A DNA stretch of 64,000 nt from Lonicera japonica (GCA_021464415.1 CM038464.1:56037328-56101327), one strand, 5' to 3'; shown: positions 34,271 to 46,901, counted from the stretch's first letter. Numbers and translations: made by a program. The notes: generated by a model not told the origin, from the letters alone.

Positions 34271-34455
34271 TCATCTAATTTCACTGCAATGAAGCTCGTG
34301 ATTAGACTTTTGAATTACCTATTTTTACCCATGTGGTCTCTTTTTTCATAGGAAAATATACTTACAATAGGGTTTGAACCATGAAACTTCGACAAACTAA
34401 TATATTGCTTAACTACTAGACGACTTAGCATCTTCATGTTATGTTTTGATTCGAA
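34271..34455. repeat. Continuation of array block Q, copy 1
   Basis: Matches 40560-40760: TTGGACTTTTGAATTACTTATTTTTA, a degenerate tRNA-like GGGTTT(G/A)AACCATGAAA, and ATTAGCATCTT-TATTTTAAGTTTTGAT, all with small changes. Confidence 0.65.
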
Positions 34456-35151
34456 TTAAATAAAGGATTATTTGGGTTTGGGCTTCCATTTGGTATTCAT
34501 AACTAAGTTTGGTACTCACTTTTAATTATTTTTTCTCTGGCTTTGGTCCCCATTTTGAACCGATCCGTCATATCAATAGGTCAAACCGTTAACTTTTAAA
34601 GTTTGTGTATAATCTTCCAAAAATACCCCTTGTGAAATTTACCAAAGCAAATGTCATTCCCAATTTCAAATTGCATTAATTCATTAAACAAATTTCACCA
34701 AAACCTAAATATAGATTCCATTCATTTCCTCAACCAATAGATCCATTAATCCATGTATTTAAACCAATCATAATTCTTCTTCCATTAAACCCTCTGAACT
34801 TTCTTCAAAACCAACCACTGCCAAAATTCTACCATCCTCAACTATCACTACTATCTCCCACTGTCGGCCCACCAATACTTACCTATTTTCTCCTCCAACT
34901 CACCACCACCCTTTCTCATCATCTCTTATCTCTTCTACCTTCACAGAGTCATCGCACAAACACCCCTACCACCACACCCACTAAGAAAGCAAAAGCAAAA
35001 AGGAAATCTAAGAAGAGAGAGAAGGGATAGAGAAGAATGATGTTTTGAAAAAAGGAGGAGAATTCCATCGCCACCGAGTGCCATAGCAAAACCTTAAGCC
35101 TAATATTCGGGTGCATCCTCCTCACTCATTTTCCTACCATCAATTCCAAGT

Positions 35152-36407
35152 GATAAGCGCCCAAAATAGTATTTTAAAACTGCAAATAATATTTTGCTAG
35201 TATATAATTAATGTTTAAAATGTGGAGGAATAATATTTATTTTATCTTTTGTAGAGAAGAAGTAAAATGTGAGAAAAAAATCCACAAAAGTGGAAGAAGT
35301 CAATTAAAGACCAAATAAAAGAGACTCCAATTCCATATCCTCTTTCTTAATTTAAATACAACTCATTTTTTTCTCTCTTGATTAGAATTGTAGCTGAACT
35401 CATACTATTATTTATAATTCTAATTTCCTAAACTTATTAAACTTATATCTCTTATTCATATATATAGACCCATTATCTAGACCTAAAATGAGAGATACAA
35501 GAAATAAAATACATAGAATATAGATATTATTTGAGAGTTCTAGAGAGAGAAAATTCCCATATATTCTCTCCCTCCATATGCTAGTTACCGTACAGGCAAA
35601 GTATTAAAGGTAAAGGAGTGGATAGTATAAAGTCCGTGCAGTACATGCTAGTTCAAACATCATAATCAGGGACGTTTTATAGTTTTCTTTTTAGTTTTAT
35701 ATAGTTTGTATTCAAATACTTTAATTTTAGTCTTCATGATGAATTGTTATTTTATTTGCATGTGTTCTTTAATTAATATGCTTAGCTAAATTCTCTCCAA
35801 AAGGGAAGGGATGAAACCGCCATGAATTTAATGTGCTTAATTTAATTTTAATTAATTTTTAATTATTTGTCCTGAATTAAAATAGATTTTTAAATTACCA
35901 TTATTATAATGTATATTTTCTTTCTAGTACTTTGATTATTTCTAAAATAAAGGAATGATCTCTCGTGATCACCATAATTGGGGAATACAGGCAATACCTA
36001 TTTTTATTTGCATTAGTTTTTAAAAAAGAAAGATGGTTATTTTGAATTTGTTTATATAGTAGGGATGAATATTAAAACTATAATTAGATACCTTTTATTT
36101 ATGTCCAAGTTGGTGGATTGTCTTTACTCGGGATTTCTTTATATTGAATAATTACTTGCTTTCTTTATATTGATTACTTGCTTGCTTACTTTAATTTAAT
36201 TAGCTTAGTTTAGTTTTTAGTTTAGATAATTTTAAAATGAAAATTAAAAAAAAATTGTTTTAATCGCGGTTCCTAAAATCTTAAATTTCGACAAACTTTC
36301 CTATCTTTAAGGTATTAGTTTGGATTTGGATTAACTCTTACTTATTCGCTATTGTAGTTTAATTATTTTACATAAAAGAAGAGTTTTTATGCATTTAAGT
36401 GCACAAC
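35152..36407. mobile_element. Probable solo LTR nested in MULE
   Basis: Begins TGATAAGCGCCCAAAATAG and ends TTTAAGTGCACAACA, terminal forms common in plant Gypsy LTRs. It holds an AT-rich, non-coding interior with a leader-like TATATATAGACCC at about 35457. A clean 5-bp duplication is not visible (CAAGT versus AAAGT is the best match), so the boundaries are tentative. Confidence 0.5.
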
Positions 36408-36583
36408 AAAGTAACAACAAATTAATTTAAAAAATTCCTCTTAAATCAGCAAGTCACACAAGTAAGCCCTAAATCTTGCTAATAAAATCTTCATTTTATA
36501 TTCTTATATTTTTGAAATATGAATTGATCAATGATTTTGTTGGGGTTTGTTTTTTATTTTTTTGTAAGTAATTTAAACAATAA

Positions 36584-36868
36584 GGCTCCGTTTGATTGCA
36601 AAGATGGAAAAGGAAAATAAATTTAGTTAGTTTGTGTGAAAAGATATAAAATAAGGTGAGAGATGTTACTCATTTTATGAGTATATATCCTCAAACCTTT
36701 AATATTTTTGGTGGAAAATTTTTACTCACCACCAAGCAAAGAAAATTTCTTCATGGAAAAACTTAAAAATCAAGAGGATATCATCTCTATCACTCAACTT
36801 ATTTTTCATCTTTTCTTCAAAACTAACTCACTTTATTTTCCTTTTCCACTTTACAATCAAACGGAGCC
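36584..36868. mobile_element. 285-bp MITE with GGCTCCGTTTGATTG ends
   Basis: Inverted ends GGCTCCGTTTGATTGCAAA and its mirror TTACAATCAAACGGAGCC, extending through GGAAAAGGAAAATAAA. Flanks are TAA and TAG, an imperfect 3-bp duplication pointing to a PIF/Harbinger-type MITE. Nested in the MULE at 34465-37225. Confidence 0.75.
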
Positions 36869-37234
36869 TAGATGATAAAACAATAAGGCTCGGTACCTTT
36901 GAGACAATCAAAGTTTGTTGGCGGCACAATATCATCCATGGAGGGTTAGGGTTTCTCATGGAGTGAGAGAAAGAGAGGCAGAAGACAAAACTAGTGTAAT
37001 GGGGGGTAGGATTGTGTTTTAGGTCATTTGTGAAATGTGTTAAGTGTTCAAAAGGAGTATTTTGGGTAGTTTGCCTCTTTATTAACAGTTTGACTCATTG
37101 ATGGTGGGATTCCATTTAAAACGGAGGCCAAAGCCACAAAAAAAGAAAAAAAGAAAAAGAAAAAGAGTGGATAGCAAACTTAATTATGAAAATCAAATGG
37201 CTAGAAGCCGAAACCCAAATAACACTTAAATATA

Positions 37235-38500
37235 TCTAAGTAGCACATATGTGAATTAGTCTAATATATACGTATATAATTATATAAGTGGTCATCTTTC
37301 TAAGGTGGCTTAACCATTAGTACTTCCCCTGTCACTATATATTTACAATACTTACGATATTAGCTGTGTTATTAGGTTACCCCTGTTGTGGCTTAACCAC
37401 TTAATTGTTAACAACAACTAAATAATAAATCAAATATATAAAGAATGATCCATCAACAGGGAGGGATGCCAGGATATATTTAGCTGTCACACTTACACAA
37501 TTTGGTTAGCTGATGGATACTATGTGAGGCATCCCATATATATATCCAATTATAGTTTTACAATTTATTTATTTTTGCTTTATTTTAAAATAATTAACTG
37601 TGATAAAAATGAAAATAAAAACAAACTAGTACCCATATTCTCTTCCCCTTTTAGCATAGTGCTATGACCAAATGGTTTGTACATATAACCACCTTCTTAA
37701 AAAAAAGACACTTTTATCTCTTTTATAAGAAACACAAATTTAAAGAAAGAAAGACTGTTTATTTGGATAAGATTTTTACAAGAACATCTACGATGTGAAA
37801 CTTACTTGAATGGAGAAATAGGAATATTCACGTTACTTAGGTGTTTAAACAGTGGTATAGTAGTTTTTTTATTTTTTAATACATCGATATAGGATTCAAA
37901 CTCAAGACTCCTGATATATAATCAAGAGTGAGTTCTAACCATTAGGCTAATCGTAGTGGTTGTGGTATAGTAATTATGTGGTAAAAAGAGGTAAATAAAA
38001 TAAATATTGTATGCAATGTTGTACCCAAGAATTCCATCCGGTGGATGCTAAAATAAGAGTTTGGAGCTTTAATTTTTTTGCAAGTGAAGACATTGTTGAA
38101 ATTAAAATTAAAATCAGCCAATCAGGGGCGGTAGAAGTTGCGCATGGCCCTGATTGTATGTTATTTGAGCTTAATTAACTAAACTCAACTTTTTCATACC
38201 TTCATACTATTCAATAGTGTTTTATCATACTTTCTCAAGTCATTTTGGTTTCTCATAAAGTAAATATTTCCTACTTTCTTTTTCTTAACATTTTAGATGC
38301 TTCGATATATATAATCAATGACAATTTTAATAGATTTATGACATTTTTTTATTACAGTCGCTTTTAATTAAATTTATTGTTCAAATTTTACGGAGATGAT
38401 GTAATTATCATACAAATCATTTCTCAACTAACTCGAACAAAAAAAAATTAGTAACTTACCTCTTCAAATAAAAAAAAAAAAAAAAGAGAGGACCATGGTC
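37235..38500. repeat. Array unit 4: blocks P1 and upstream block, no small gene
   Basis: Block P1 at 37270-37450 and the small-gene upstream block at 37465-37800, but the 76-residue gene itself is missing. A SINE-like pair of boxes on the minus strand occupies about 37880-37970. The sequence AGGGGCGGTAGAAG near 38128 may be a scar or deletion derivative of a hAT-like element present in unit 5 at about 41447-41840. A poly-A/T-rich tract lies at 38460-38490. Confidence 0.6.
37880..37970 (-). mobile_element. SINE-like tRNA-derived fragment
   Basis: Minus strand GATTAGCCTAATGGTTAGAA (A-box-like) and GTCTTGAGTTTGAATCCTAT (B-box-like) at SINE spacing. Not an intact tRNA. Confidence 0.5.
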
Positions 38501-38509
38501 GAAGGTGAA

Positions 38510-40760
38510 GCTTCTAATTTGTTATGTTTTAGGCTAAATGCGAAATGGCCCACACAAGCCCAGCCCGAATTTTAAATGCTTACACCAATACTCAACATAA
38601 AGTAAATTTTTGAAAAAAATTGTATTAGCGTCTTGAAACCTTAATGTAGTAAAAATTATTTTTAATATAAAGAATTTTTTATGTAAATGAAATTTGTAAT
38701 ATCTATTTAATTGGTTTGTATTAAAATGTGTTATTTATAATGTCAACTAAACATATTATTTTCTAAGTTTTTTGGCAAATTAAATCATCCTACAACATAT
38801 ATAGGTAATGAAACACAATTAAGCCTTCATGAGATTGAGTTTCAGTAATTGTAATTAGTGTTTGAAATAGACAGCGGCCATAATGATATTTATGAAGTCT
38901 CTCATATAAACATACGCATCGACTATGTCACGAGGTATAATGTATCGTGTCTAACCGATTCTTGGTCATTCGTTAGTATTGTCACTTGTCACTGAACATT
39001 TCAGTTCATTACTAGGCAAGACTAATAAGTCTTCACTCATTAACTAGTATTTGTTCATTATATGCATCTTATTATTGTTTCTTTTCATAATTTATTTGAT
39101 TTTCTCTCTCTCGCTCTCACTCTGTCTGTCTGGTAGTCAATGCGGAACCAAAATTTGACAAAGTATACTCCAGCATTAAATTAACTAAAAATAAATAAAT
39201 TTTTTAATATTACTCAAACATCAAAAAAGATAATTAAAATGTTTTAGTGTATCCCACTCTCGATCTAATACTAAGTATGTAGTATTGTCATTAGAGTGGA
39301 TACATAGTTTTTCTTTTTCATTTTTTTTTCTTGTATGGTACTTCGTATAAGTTCGAACACTTTATATATCTTCCTTAACCTACGTGTTTATTTAATGGTG
39401 GTTATTAAGAGTACCATGTAATTATTTCTCAACACGATATGTATATCAAAAATAGTTGTACCACAGTCTATTTATATATATGTTCATCGGATGATGTTGG
39501 GAACCAATTTTTTTATTACCCTTAGCAACCGGCATGTTTAATTAAATGATTGTATATTACATTTAAAAAGTAGTGTATGCGATTATATAGCTAGAGTAAT
39601 TTTTGAAGTGACTTTAGCATTTATGTTTTTAATTAAAAATCATATTAAATAATTAGCAAACCACTAACTAACACACATATATTCCTCTACGTACATTTTT
39701 TCAATTGGTGCAATTACCCTGTTGGGTGATCATTGATCAACTGGTTCTCCAAATAGTCAATTACTCATTAATATTTTAGGTATGGTGATTTCAATACATG
39801 AATTATATTTAGTATAATCATAATCTCAAAGCAATATTCTTTTTGTTAAAATATAAGATTATTTTAAAAAACTGTATTATATATTTCTTAAATTATACAT
39901 TACTCTGATAATATAAATAACTACTTTAATAATAAAACTGCCCTATATTTATATATGAGTGCGTTACTCTATATTTTTTAAATTTTTTTGAATTAACTTG
40001 TCTTGTATATAGTTCCATATATGAGTAAACCTATTGGTCCAAATCTGGGTGTTCAACTTCGGAAATATATGACCGAGGACTATGAAATTAATAAAAACAA
40101 CAATATATGAGTGGCTAATAAGTGACCTCCTTTAGAATTATAAAATAATTCATGTAAATCCACTTTAACTGAAATCATTAACGTTAAATCACACAAATAC
40201 AATTAGATAAGCCCACATTTACAAGTGGTTGTCCATATGACTGATTGTGCCCTACCTTTTGATTTTTAATTTAACCTTTACAATTTTTATATTTTAATAA
40301 AAATTTGCTTGCAACATAGATCAAACTTTTGCTCTCTAAACAATATAAAAACATGATTAACTATTGGATTATTTATCATTATTGTTAAAGCATTTATATT
40401 CACATTATACATTTGCAAGTAGCATAAAGGGAAACATCTTGTCATTTGACTACTTTTTCGCTTATTAAACATTTTCATTTAATTTAAATATTCACATAGA
40501 AAGAGAGAGCGTGCACACAAACGTGTGTGTTGTGTGTCCAGTTATACAAAGTCAGAACTAATTTCACCGCCACTAAGTTGTATGATTGGACTTTTGAATT
40601 ACTTATTTTTAGCCCTGCATTGTAATCATACTTTTGAATTATTTATTTTACCATGAGGACTCTTTTTTCATAGAAAAATACTTACAATAGGGTTTAAACC
40701 ATGAAAGTTCCATAAATAAATATATTGTTTAACCATTAGACTATTTAATTAGCATCTTTA
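38510..40760. repeat. Array backbone block Q, copy 2
   Basis: Paralogous to 29560-32550 plus 34271-34455. It lacks the Helitron-like, MITE and solo-LTR insertions of copy 1 and so provides their empty sites. No coding region is detected; the longest open frames are short and AT-rich. Confidence 0.7.
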
Positions 40761-40789
40761 TTTTAAGTTTTGATTTGAATTAAATATAT

Positions 40790-41892
40790 TTAAATAACAC
40801 ATAAGTCACATGTGTAGGTTAAATATATATATATATATATATATTTAAGTGGTTATCTTCTTAAGGTGGCTTAACCATTAGTACTCCACCCGAAAGGCCA
40901 AAACTATATATACAATACTTAATTATGATATTAGCTGTGTTATTAGGTTACCTCCAGTGTATATATATCCAATTCTAAACAATTTGGTTAGCAGATAATA
41001 TGTGGGGCATACCATATATATATATATATATATATATCCAATTCCAGTTTTACTTTTTCTCATTTTTTCTTTTCTTCTTTTTTTTTTTTTGCTTTATGTT
41101 AAAATAATTAACCGTGAAAAAAATAAAAGACAGTAGCCATATTCTCTTCCCCTTTTAGCATAGTGCAATGACCAAATGGTTTGTATATAAAATCACTACT
41201 TAAAAAAAAAACAAAAACAAATTTCTCGTTTTTATAAGAAAAAAAAAATTGAAAAAAGAATTCCATCCAGAATGTTGGTGCTAAATAATAGTTTGGAGCT
41301 TTATTTTCTTTTTGCAAGCGAAGAGATTTTCGAAATTAAAATCAAAACACATCCTTACCATCAATAAAAATTCATCACGATTGAAAATGATATAATTTAA
41401 AATGTTGCTATTAAACTTCATTTTGTCATGGTTAAAAATATTGGTCATTGGCGGAGGTAGAAGATTTAATTAGAGGGAAATTAGGCACCACAAAAGAAAG
41501 AGAAATGATGCTAAACAAATATATTTTAGTGTTTAAATTATTTTCGTGATTTCGGGCAAAAGCGTGGCGTAAATTTTTACGATGACAAATTTACCACACT
41601 TCAAAAAGAATTAAAGTATAAATTTAAAACTAACAAAGGGAAAAATTAAAAAGAGAAGAAAAAAGATGGAACTACCGCTACACCCACTGAGAATTGATTT
41701 ATCCATTCTAGACGTCCACTATTTTAGCTAGGGTTTGCCATGGTTTTTTTTATTGTATATTCTCAATTATTTTTCCTAAAATTGAATGGGTACCATAACA
41801 TGTAGTACCCACTCGACACAAGCTGGGCATGCCCCTAATTGTACGGTATTTTAAGAAAGATATGTGTAAAGGAAGAAATAAAAGGAAGATAA
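40790..41892. repeat. Array unit 5: P1 and upstream blocks with hAT-like insertion
   Basis: P1 at 40840-40950, upstream block at 40965-41290 with an expanded (TA)n at about 41015-41038. The stretch from ATTGGCGGAGGTAGAAG (about 41449) to GGGCATGCCCCTAATTG (about 41826) looks like a degraded hAT-type element. No small gene is kept in this unit. Confidence 0.55.
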
Positions 41893-42371
41893 AATGTAAA
41901 GGGAAATTTTATTTATACCACTAAAATTTTTGAAAATTAACGCGAACTGAAAAATACCACAAAAGTAAGAAAAAATTCTTAAAACACCACTACATACACC
42001 ACACAATCCATACTAAATTTTACCACAAAATGTATACAAAATTTCTTAAAACACCACTAGAAATAATTAAATTAATTATTTTTAAAAAAACTTATCTTAT
42101 TTCTCTCTATTTAACATTCACTCTCTTAAACCAAAAAAAAAGAAAAATCATTCACTCTCCTCCAAGCCCTAACTTTGCTCTGTTTTTCTCTGCTCGTCCC
42201 ATTGCCGCTCGTCCTCCGCCGCTTGTTCCTTCACGTAAGTATTTCTCTCATCTTTCATTTTTATATTGCTTTAGCTTTTCATGGGTTTTAGGGTTTTTTT
42301 GGGTTTCAAGTTGGTTTTGAAATGAAAATAGAAATGGAAATATAAATGAAATTATAGATAGAAATATAAAT

Positions 42372-42550
42372 AGGATTAAATTGGTTTTGATTATTGTGGT
42401 TCCAATTTTGGCGGGGATTTTGGTTCTTGGGATTTTGGTGAGTCTATTTGTTGTTAGGCTGATTATGAGGAATAATGAGAGGAGGAGACAAGAGGATATT
42501 GAAAGGTTGATAAGGATTTTGGTGGGTATTTTGTTCCTCTGTTTTAAGTG
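42372..42550 (+). pseudogene. Captured membrane-segment fragment
   Basis: An open frame of about 58 codons from after an intron-like junction. It contains a strongly hydrophobic segment (LVLIIVVPILAGILVLGILV) followed by a basic stop-transfer stretch (RLIMRNNERRRQEDIER), then ends at TGA. This arrangement is that of a single-pass membrane protein such as a receptor-like kinase or RING-type ligase, but no further domain allows assignment. It lies inside the MULE-like element. Confidence 0.35.
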
Positions 42551-42630
42551 AGAAATGCTATAATTATAACATATCTTGCAGACACAAATACTTTTACAAC
42601 CTTTCTTGTTTGCTTTCCATGATGATTTTT

Positions 42631-42700
42631 GAAGGAAGGGGCTTTAATGATGCATATCACATGTTTGATGAAATGCCTGTGAGTTTTCTTCATGAATCTG
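42631..42700 (+). pseudogene. PPR-like fragment
   Basis: Encodes GRGFNDAYHMFDEMPV, matching the core of a pentatricopeptide repeat (A-x-x-x-F-D-E-M-P). Only part of one repeat is present, so function is lost. It may be a captured scrap in the MULE-like element. Confidence 0.4.
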
Positions 42701-43190
42701 ATCAATTTGAGGAGGGTGAGTGTTCCACCATTTGAGAGAGACATAAGTGCTTTTTTTTAAAACATTATAGTTGGAACATCTCTAATGATAGTGCAAACTT
42801 AACTTGTAAATCATATGTGTTGACCAACTTTTACAAAAAAAACTTGGAACACTAAAAAAATTATATGCTCCAATGGTATTTTTGCCAGGTCTTGTGTAAA
42901 ATTTAAAATAATCAATAAGATTGTAGCACATGTTAAATATCAATTTAAGCAATTTTTTATTAGTTTTTGTTGTTTTATAATTACAATTGGTCTTGATTTA
43001 TATGTATTGATGAGTAGATATAAATTGATTTTTCATACAATCTTGATGCATATTTCTATAGGACATATAGGTCTTATTTTAAAGAATCTTTATGCATGTT
43101 TTAAATTTGCGCAAAGTCTTCAATTATAGGTCTTATTCTAAAGATGACCACCCGTAAAGCGCCAACTATGTTAAAGAGAACGGAAAGGCT

Positions 43191-43445
43191 ATGGTTGAAG
43201 AGGAAGATGACCGTTGTGGAGAACAAAGTAATCAAGAAGGTAGTGGAGATAATTGCAATGGAGAAGAAAGTAATCAAGAAACTAGTGACAATGAACATGA
43301 AGCGGCAAAGACAACAAGTGAAGATGAAAATCAAGAAGAAGCCGCAAAAACAAAAATTAAAGAACGTGAATTTGCAGCACAACCAACACATTCCACACAG
43401 CCTAAGAGGTGTAAAAGCTGTGTCTCAACACAAAGCATGAAGTGA
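43191..43445 (+). pseudogene. Acidic low-complexity open frame in MULE-like element
   Basis: 84 codons without a stop. Very acidic first half with Asn/Gln/Ser (EEEDDRCGEQSNQEGSGD, EESNQETSDNEHEA), then KTKIKEREFAAQPTHS and a C-terminal CKSCVSTQSMK. No recognised domain. It may be the tail of a captured gene; nearest context is the PPR-like and membrane-segment scraps upstream. An overlapping +1 frame is Lys-rich and unlikely to be real. Confidence 0.3.
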
Positions 43446-43849
43446 CGTCACGTGTAAACGTTTGGATATCTTGGTTTAATTAGTTTTTAACTTGGTAAAA
43501 ACAATGAAAATATTTTTTTGATAGAATCTAGCACTTAGATTATGGTTTAATTAGTTTTTTGATTTGGTAACAACAATGGAAATATTCTTATGGTACTTAG
43601 ATTTTGTATTAGGTACAAGCGCTTAAATTATGGTTTAATTAGTTTTTGAGTTTGCTTATGGTATATTATTACTTTCTTTTTTGTTAATGGACGAGGTTCT
43701 ATACTAATCATATGGTAATATATTAACTTGCTTTGCATAAAATTGAGAAATTAGTTTTGTTTGGAATGTTGATTTGTTTTGAAACTTTGTAATTTGCGAC
43801 AAGATTTTGGAAAGTATGAAAAAGCAGTTAACTTTTGCCGAAGTTTTCC

Positions 43850-45100
43850 ATCGATCTCGGTACATTATTACTGAAAAAACATATTAAACTCGGCATATAG
43901 TTGCCGATTCTTAAAACTCAACAATGTCCAGCCAACCAAAATATTTGTCTAAGTACTTTGTTCGGTAAGAAATAGTTTATCCGAATTATATACAATTTAA
44001 TCAGCAAGACATCACCGAAAATATAAGTTAATTTCGTCACAATGATACCGATCTAGCATGTTTCGGTATCGTCTTACTATTATTCAGCCATGTTTGGCTC
44101 ATATTGTTACCAAATCTCGATTGTAAATTGCCGACTTTTGTGCTTATATTCGGCTAAGGAATGCCGATCATTGAAAATTTATAGCTTTTGACTAAGGGAA
44201 TGTATGCGTCTTAATTTCATAAAACAACTCATATTTATGCAGTTTTAAATAAGAACTTCATACAAGAGATCAAGATAAGTTGGTTAACTAAGAATTTCAT
44301 TTCCATTAAAAGTAATCGTGAACTATATACAATGTTACAAAAAAAACTCATATGGCATGCAAGCCATGTTTACATACACAAGAAAACAAAAACATCAAGA
44401 TTTACTTCATTGATGAATACATCATGATTTTTTGACCTCAGTTTCATTATCCGACTTCAATGTGATGATAACTGTGTTTAAACTGCGGGCAATGCATTAA
44501 CACCAATCGAACAACTCAATTCTCGACTCAAATACCTACAAGAATGATAAAAAGCATTTAGTATCAGGATTTGCTTCACTGATGAATACACTGGTCTCAT
44601 TTACTACAATGTCAAAAAATAATGATATAAAATATTTAGTCTCTTATCTAAAACTTATAGTAAAATATAAAATGGTAGGAAAAATATACTTACTTTGTCT
44701 GTGAGTAAGTAACTTGTGAAGTTTTCTGAAATAATTTGACTAATCTCGCCAGGATCAGACCTACAAATAGAATCCACTTCTATCAGAACATGATCCACTT
44801 TTATCGAATCATGATCAACTTCTATCGGAACTAGAAAATTGGTATTAATGTGTTGGGTATCATTCAATGAGTTTAACACAAAAGATAAACCCTATAATAT
44901 ATAATATAATATTTTAGAAAATATAAACTATAAAGAAATACTCGGCAACACATGGCCGATAATGTTAATTTAAATCGTCAATAAAACACCGAGTATGTTG
45001 CATATTAGTCGGTAGTGTAATACCGACTTATTATTTTATTTTCGAAAATGTGTTGCTGAATAAGTATTTTTTATTGACTCTGTGTGACCGAAAACTATAT
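43850..45100. repeat. Zone of dispersed CGGTA/CCGA inverted motifs
   Basis: Clusters at 43850-44180 and 44940-45090 contain many copies of TCGGTA, TTGCCGA, ACACCGA, TCGGCAA in both orientations, separated by a quieter 44190-44930 stretch. The motif set resembles that inside the MITE at 17731-18040. This is the layout of subterminal binding sites of a DNA transposon; no CACTA termini were found around it. Confidence 0.5.
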
Positions 45101-45650
45101 TCCGTTTTATAAAATGAAACTCATTTTTACAAGATTTGAAGGAAGGAAAAGATGAATATATATATATATACATACTCCAATGCATAATGCTTCATTATCA
45201 ATGTAGATATTTGAATGCTTTAGATAATCTTCAAGTTTTTCATCTTCTTCTTCTCTTTTTTGAACAAAAAAAAAAATGCTTCATTATCCATGTATATATA
45301 TATATAAGGATAAACAACCAATAATCATGAATGAGCAATCACTTACATGGTAAATCTGTTGGTTCCGTGCGAAGAAAGCTTCGAGCTGAGTATTTGCACT
45401 GGAAGAATGTGGTAGTAATGTTTGAATATTATATTTTTTACTTAAAATACCGTACACCTTCCTTAATTTTACCTTAGTTTTACCACAATTTAAATATTAT
45501 ATTTTTACTTAAACTACCACACACCTTCCTTAATTTTATCTTAATTTTACCACAAAAAAAGTGTGGTGTGAGTTAGCCTATTTTTATATTTTTTTATTTT
45601 GGATGATTTTAAATTATTTTAGTGATATAAGTAAAATTTCTCAATGTAAA

Positions 45651-46900
45651 AGTATGAAAGAGAGAGAGACGCTAAACTATTTGTCATCCCAACTCCAGAT
45701 GCCCAACTGTTTGTCGTCCGACCCCACCCCCCGACAAACACTATAGCGTATGGCGGTGAGAGTAATTTACTAAACTCAACTTTGCCATACTTTTATATTA
45801 CTCAGTAATGTTTTACTATACTTACTCTAGCTATCGCGTCTTCTCATTAAGTAAATACTTCCTACTTATCTTACCTTCCCTTAACATTTTAGATGTTTAG
45901 ATATAATCATTGAAAAATTCAACAGATATATGTAAATTTATTTTTTTATTAAACTAGTTTTTAGTTAAATTTATTGATAAAATTTTATGGAGACGGTGTA
46001 ATTATCATACAAATCATTTCTCAACTAATTTGAATAAAAAAATTATTAACTTACCGCTTCAAATTTTTTTATTTTATTTTTATTTTTTTGAGAGAGGACG
46101 ATGCTCAAAAGTAAATTAAGAGAAGGGACGCATGGTTTGTATATGTGTTTTACTATTTTTAATCTTCTAATTTGTTATGTTTTAGGCTAAGTGCGAAATG
46201 GCCCGCAAAAGCCCAACTGAATTTTAAAACGCTACACCAAAACTCAAATTAAAGTGGTGTCCAATATATGTTTATTTTGTCAATTTTTTGAAAAATAGTG
46301 TATTAGTGGCGTTAAAACCTTAATGAGTGACAATTGTTTTTAATGTAAAGAGTTTGTCATATAAATAAAATTTGTGGTATCTGTATAGTTGGTTTTCATC
46401 AAAATGTACGTGTTATTTATAATGTTAATTAAACACATTATTTTATAAGTTTTATTTTGCAAACTAAATCCTCCTACAACACATACAGGTAATGAAACAC
46501 AATTAAGCCTTCATATGAGAATAAGTTTCAGTAATTGTAATTAGTGTTTGAAGTAGACATGCAGTAGCCATAACAATATATATGAAGTCTCTCATGTAAA
46601 CATACGCATCTAGTGTTGCACAAGTTATAATATAATATATCGTGTATAGCCGATTCTTGAACATTCAATTGTGTAGTCGTAACTTAACATTTCGGCTCAT
46701 TACTTAAACAAAATTAATAAATCTACACCCATTAAGTAATATTTTTTCATTATCTGCGTGTTATTATTATTTCTTTTCATATTTTCTCAAGTCTACGCAC
46801 AATTATAACATTAGTTGGAGGAAAGGGGCCAGGAGTTACAGGTTTAATTCAAACCCACCTCCCCCCACCCCACCCCACCCCAACCAACCAACCAACCATT
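45651..46900. repeat. Array unit 5 remainder and block Q, copy 3 (partial)
   Basis: From about 45768 (ACTAAACTCAACTTTG-CATAC) to 46830 the sequence parallels 38170-39110. No gene is seen. It ends in a C-rich simple tract (46859-46885). Confidence 0.6.
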
Positions 46901-46901
46901 A

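Larger units (their letters stand above)
34465..37225. mobile_element. Mutator-like element (MULE) with about 100-bp inverted repeats
   Basis: 2,761 bp. Left end GGATTATTTGGGTTTGGGC, right end inverted GTGTTATTTGGGTTTCGGC; similarity continues about 100 bp (AAGTTTG-TA-CCACT and GTGGCTTTGG-C). The flanks are TTAAATAAA (34456-34464) and TTAAATATA (37226-37234), a 9-bp target duplication with one mismatch. The paralogous site at about 40768 is empty. No transposase ORF is present, so it is non-autonomous. It carries a nested LTR-like block and a MITE. Confidence 0.85.
41901..45642. mobile_element. MULE-like element with gene-like internal fragments
   Basis: 3,742 bp. The ends are GGGAAATTTTATTTATACCACTAAAA and, inverted, GAGAAATTTTACTTATATCACTAAAA (first 20 positions differ at three). 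Identical 8-bp flanks AATGTAAA lie at 41893-41900 and 45643-45650. Subterminal arrays of TTACCACA / ACACCAC motifs occur on both sides. Inside are a 5'-UTR-like CT-rich stretch (42100-42235), a membrane-segment open frame (42372-42550), a PPR-like scrap (about 42631-42681), an acidic open frame (43191-43445) and a CGGTA-motif-rich zone (43850-45100). No transposase is recognised. Confidence 0.75.

Noticed and set aside
43144..43440. Lys-rich 98-codon frame overlapping the acidic frame
   Set aside because: Out-of-frame reading of the same purine-rich repeat; composition is low-complexity and no domain is seen.
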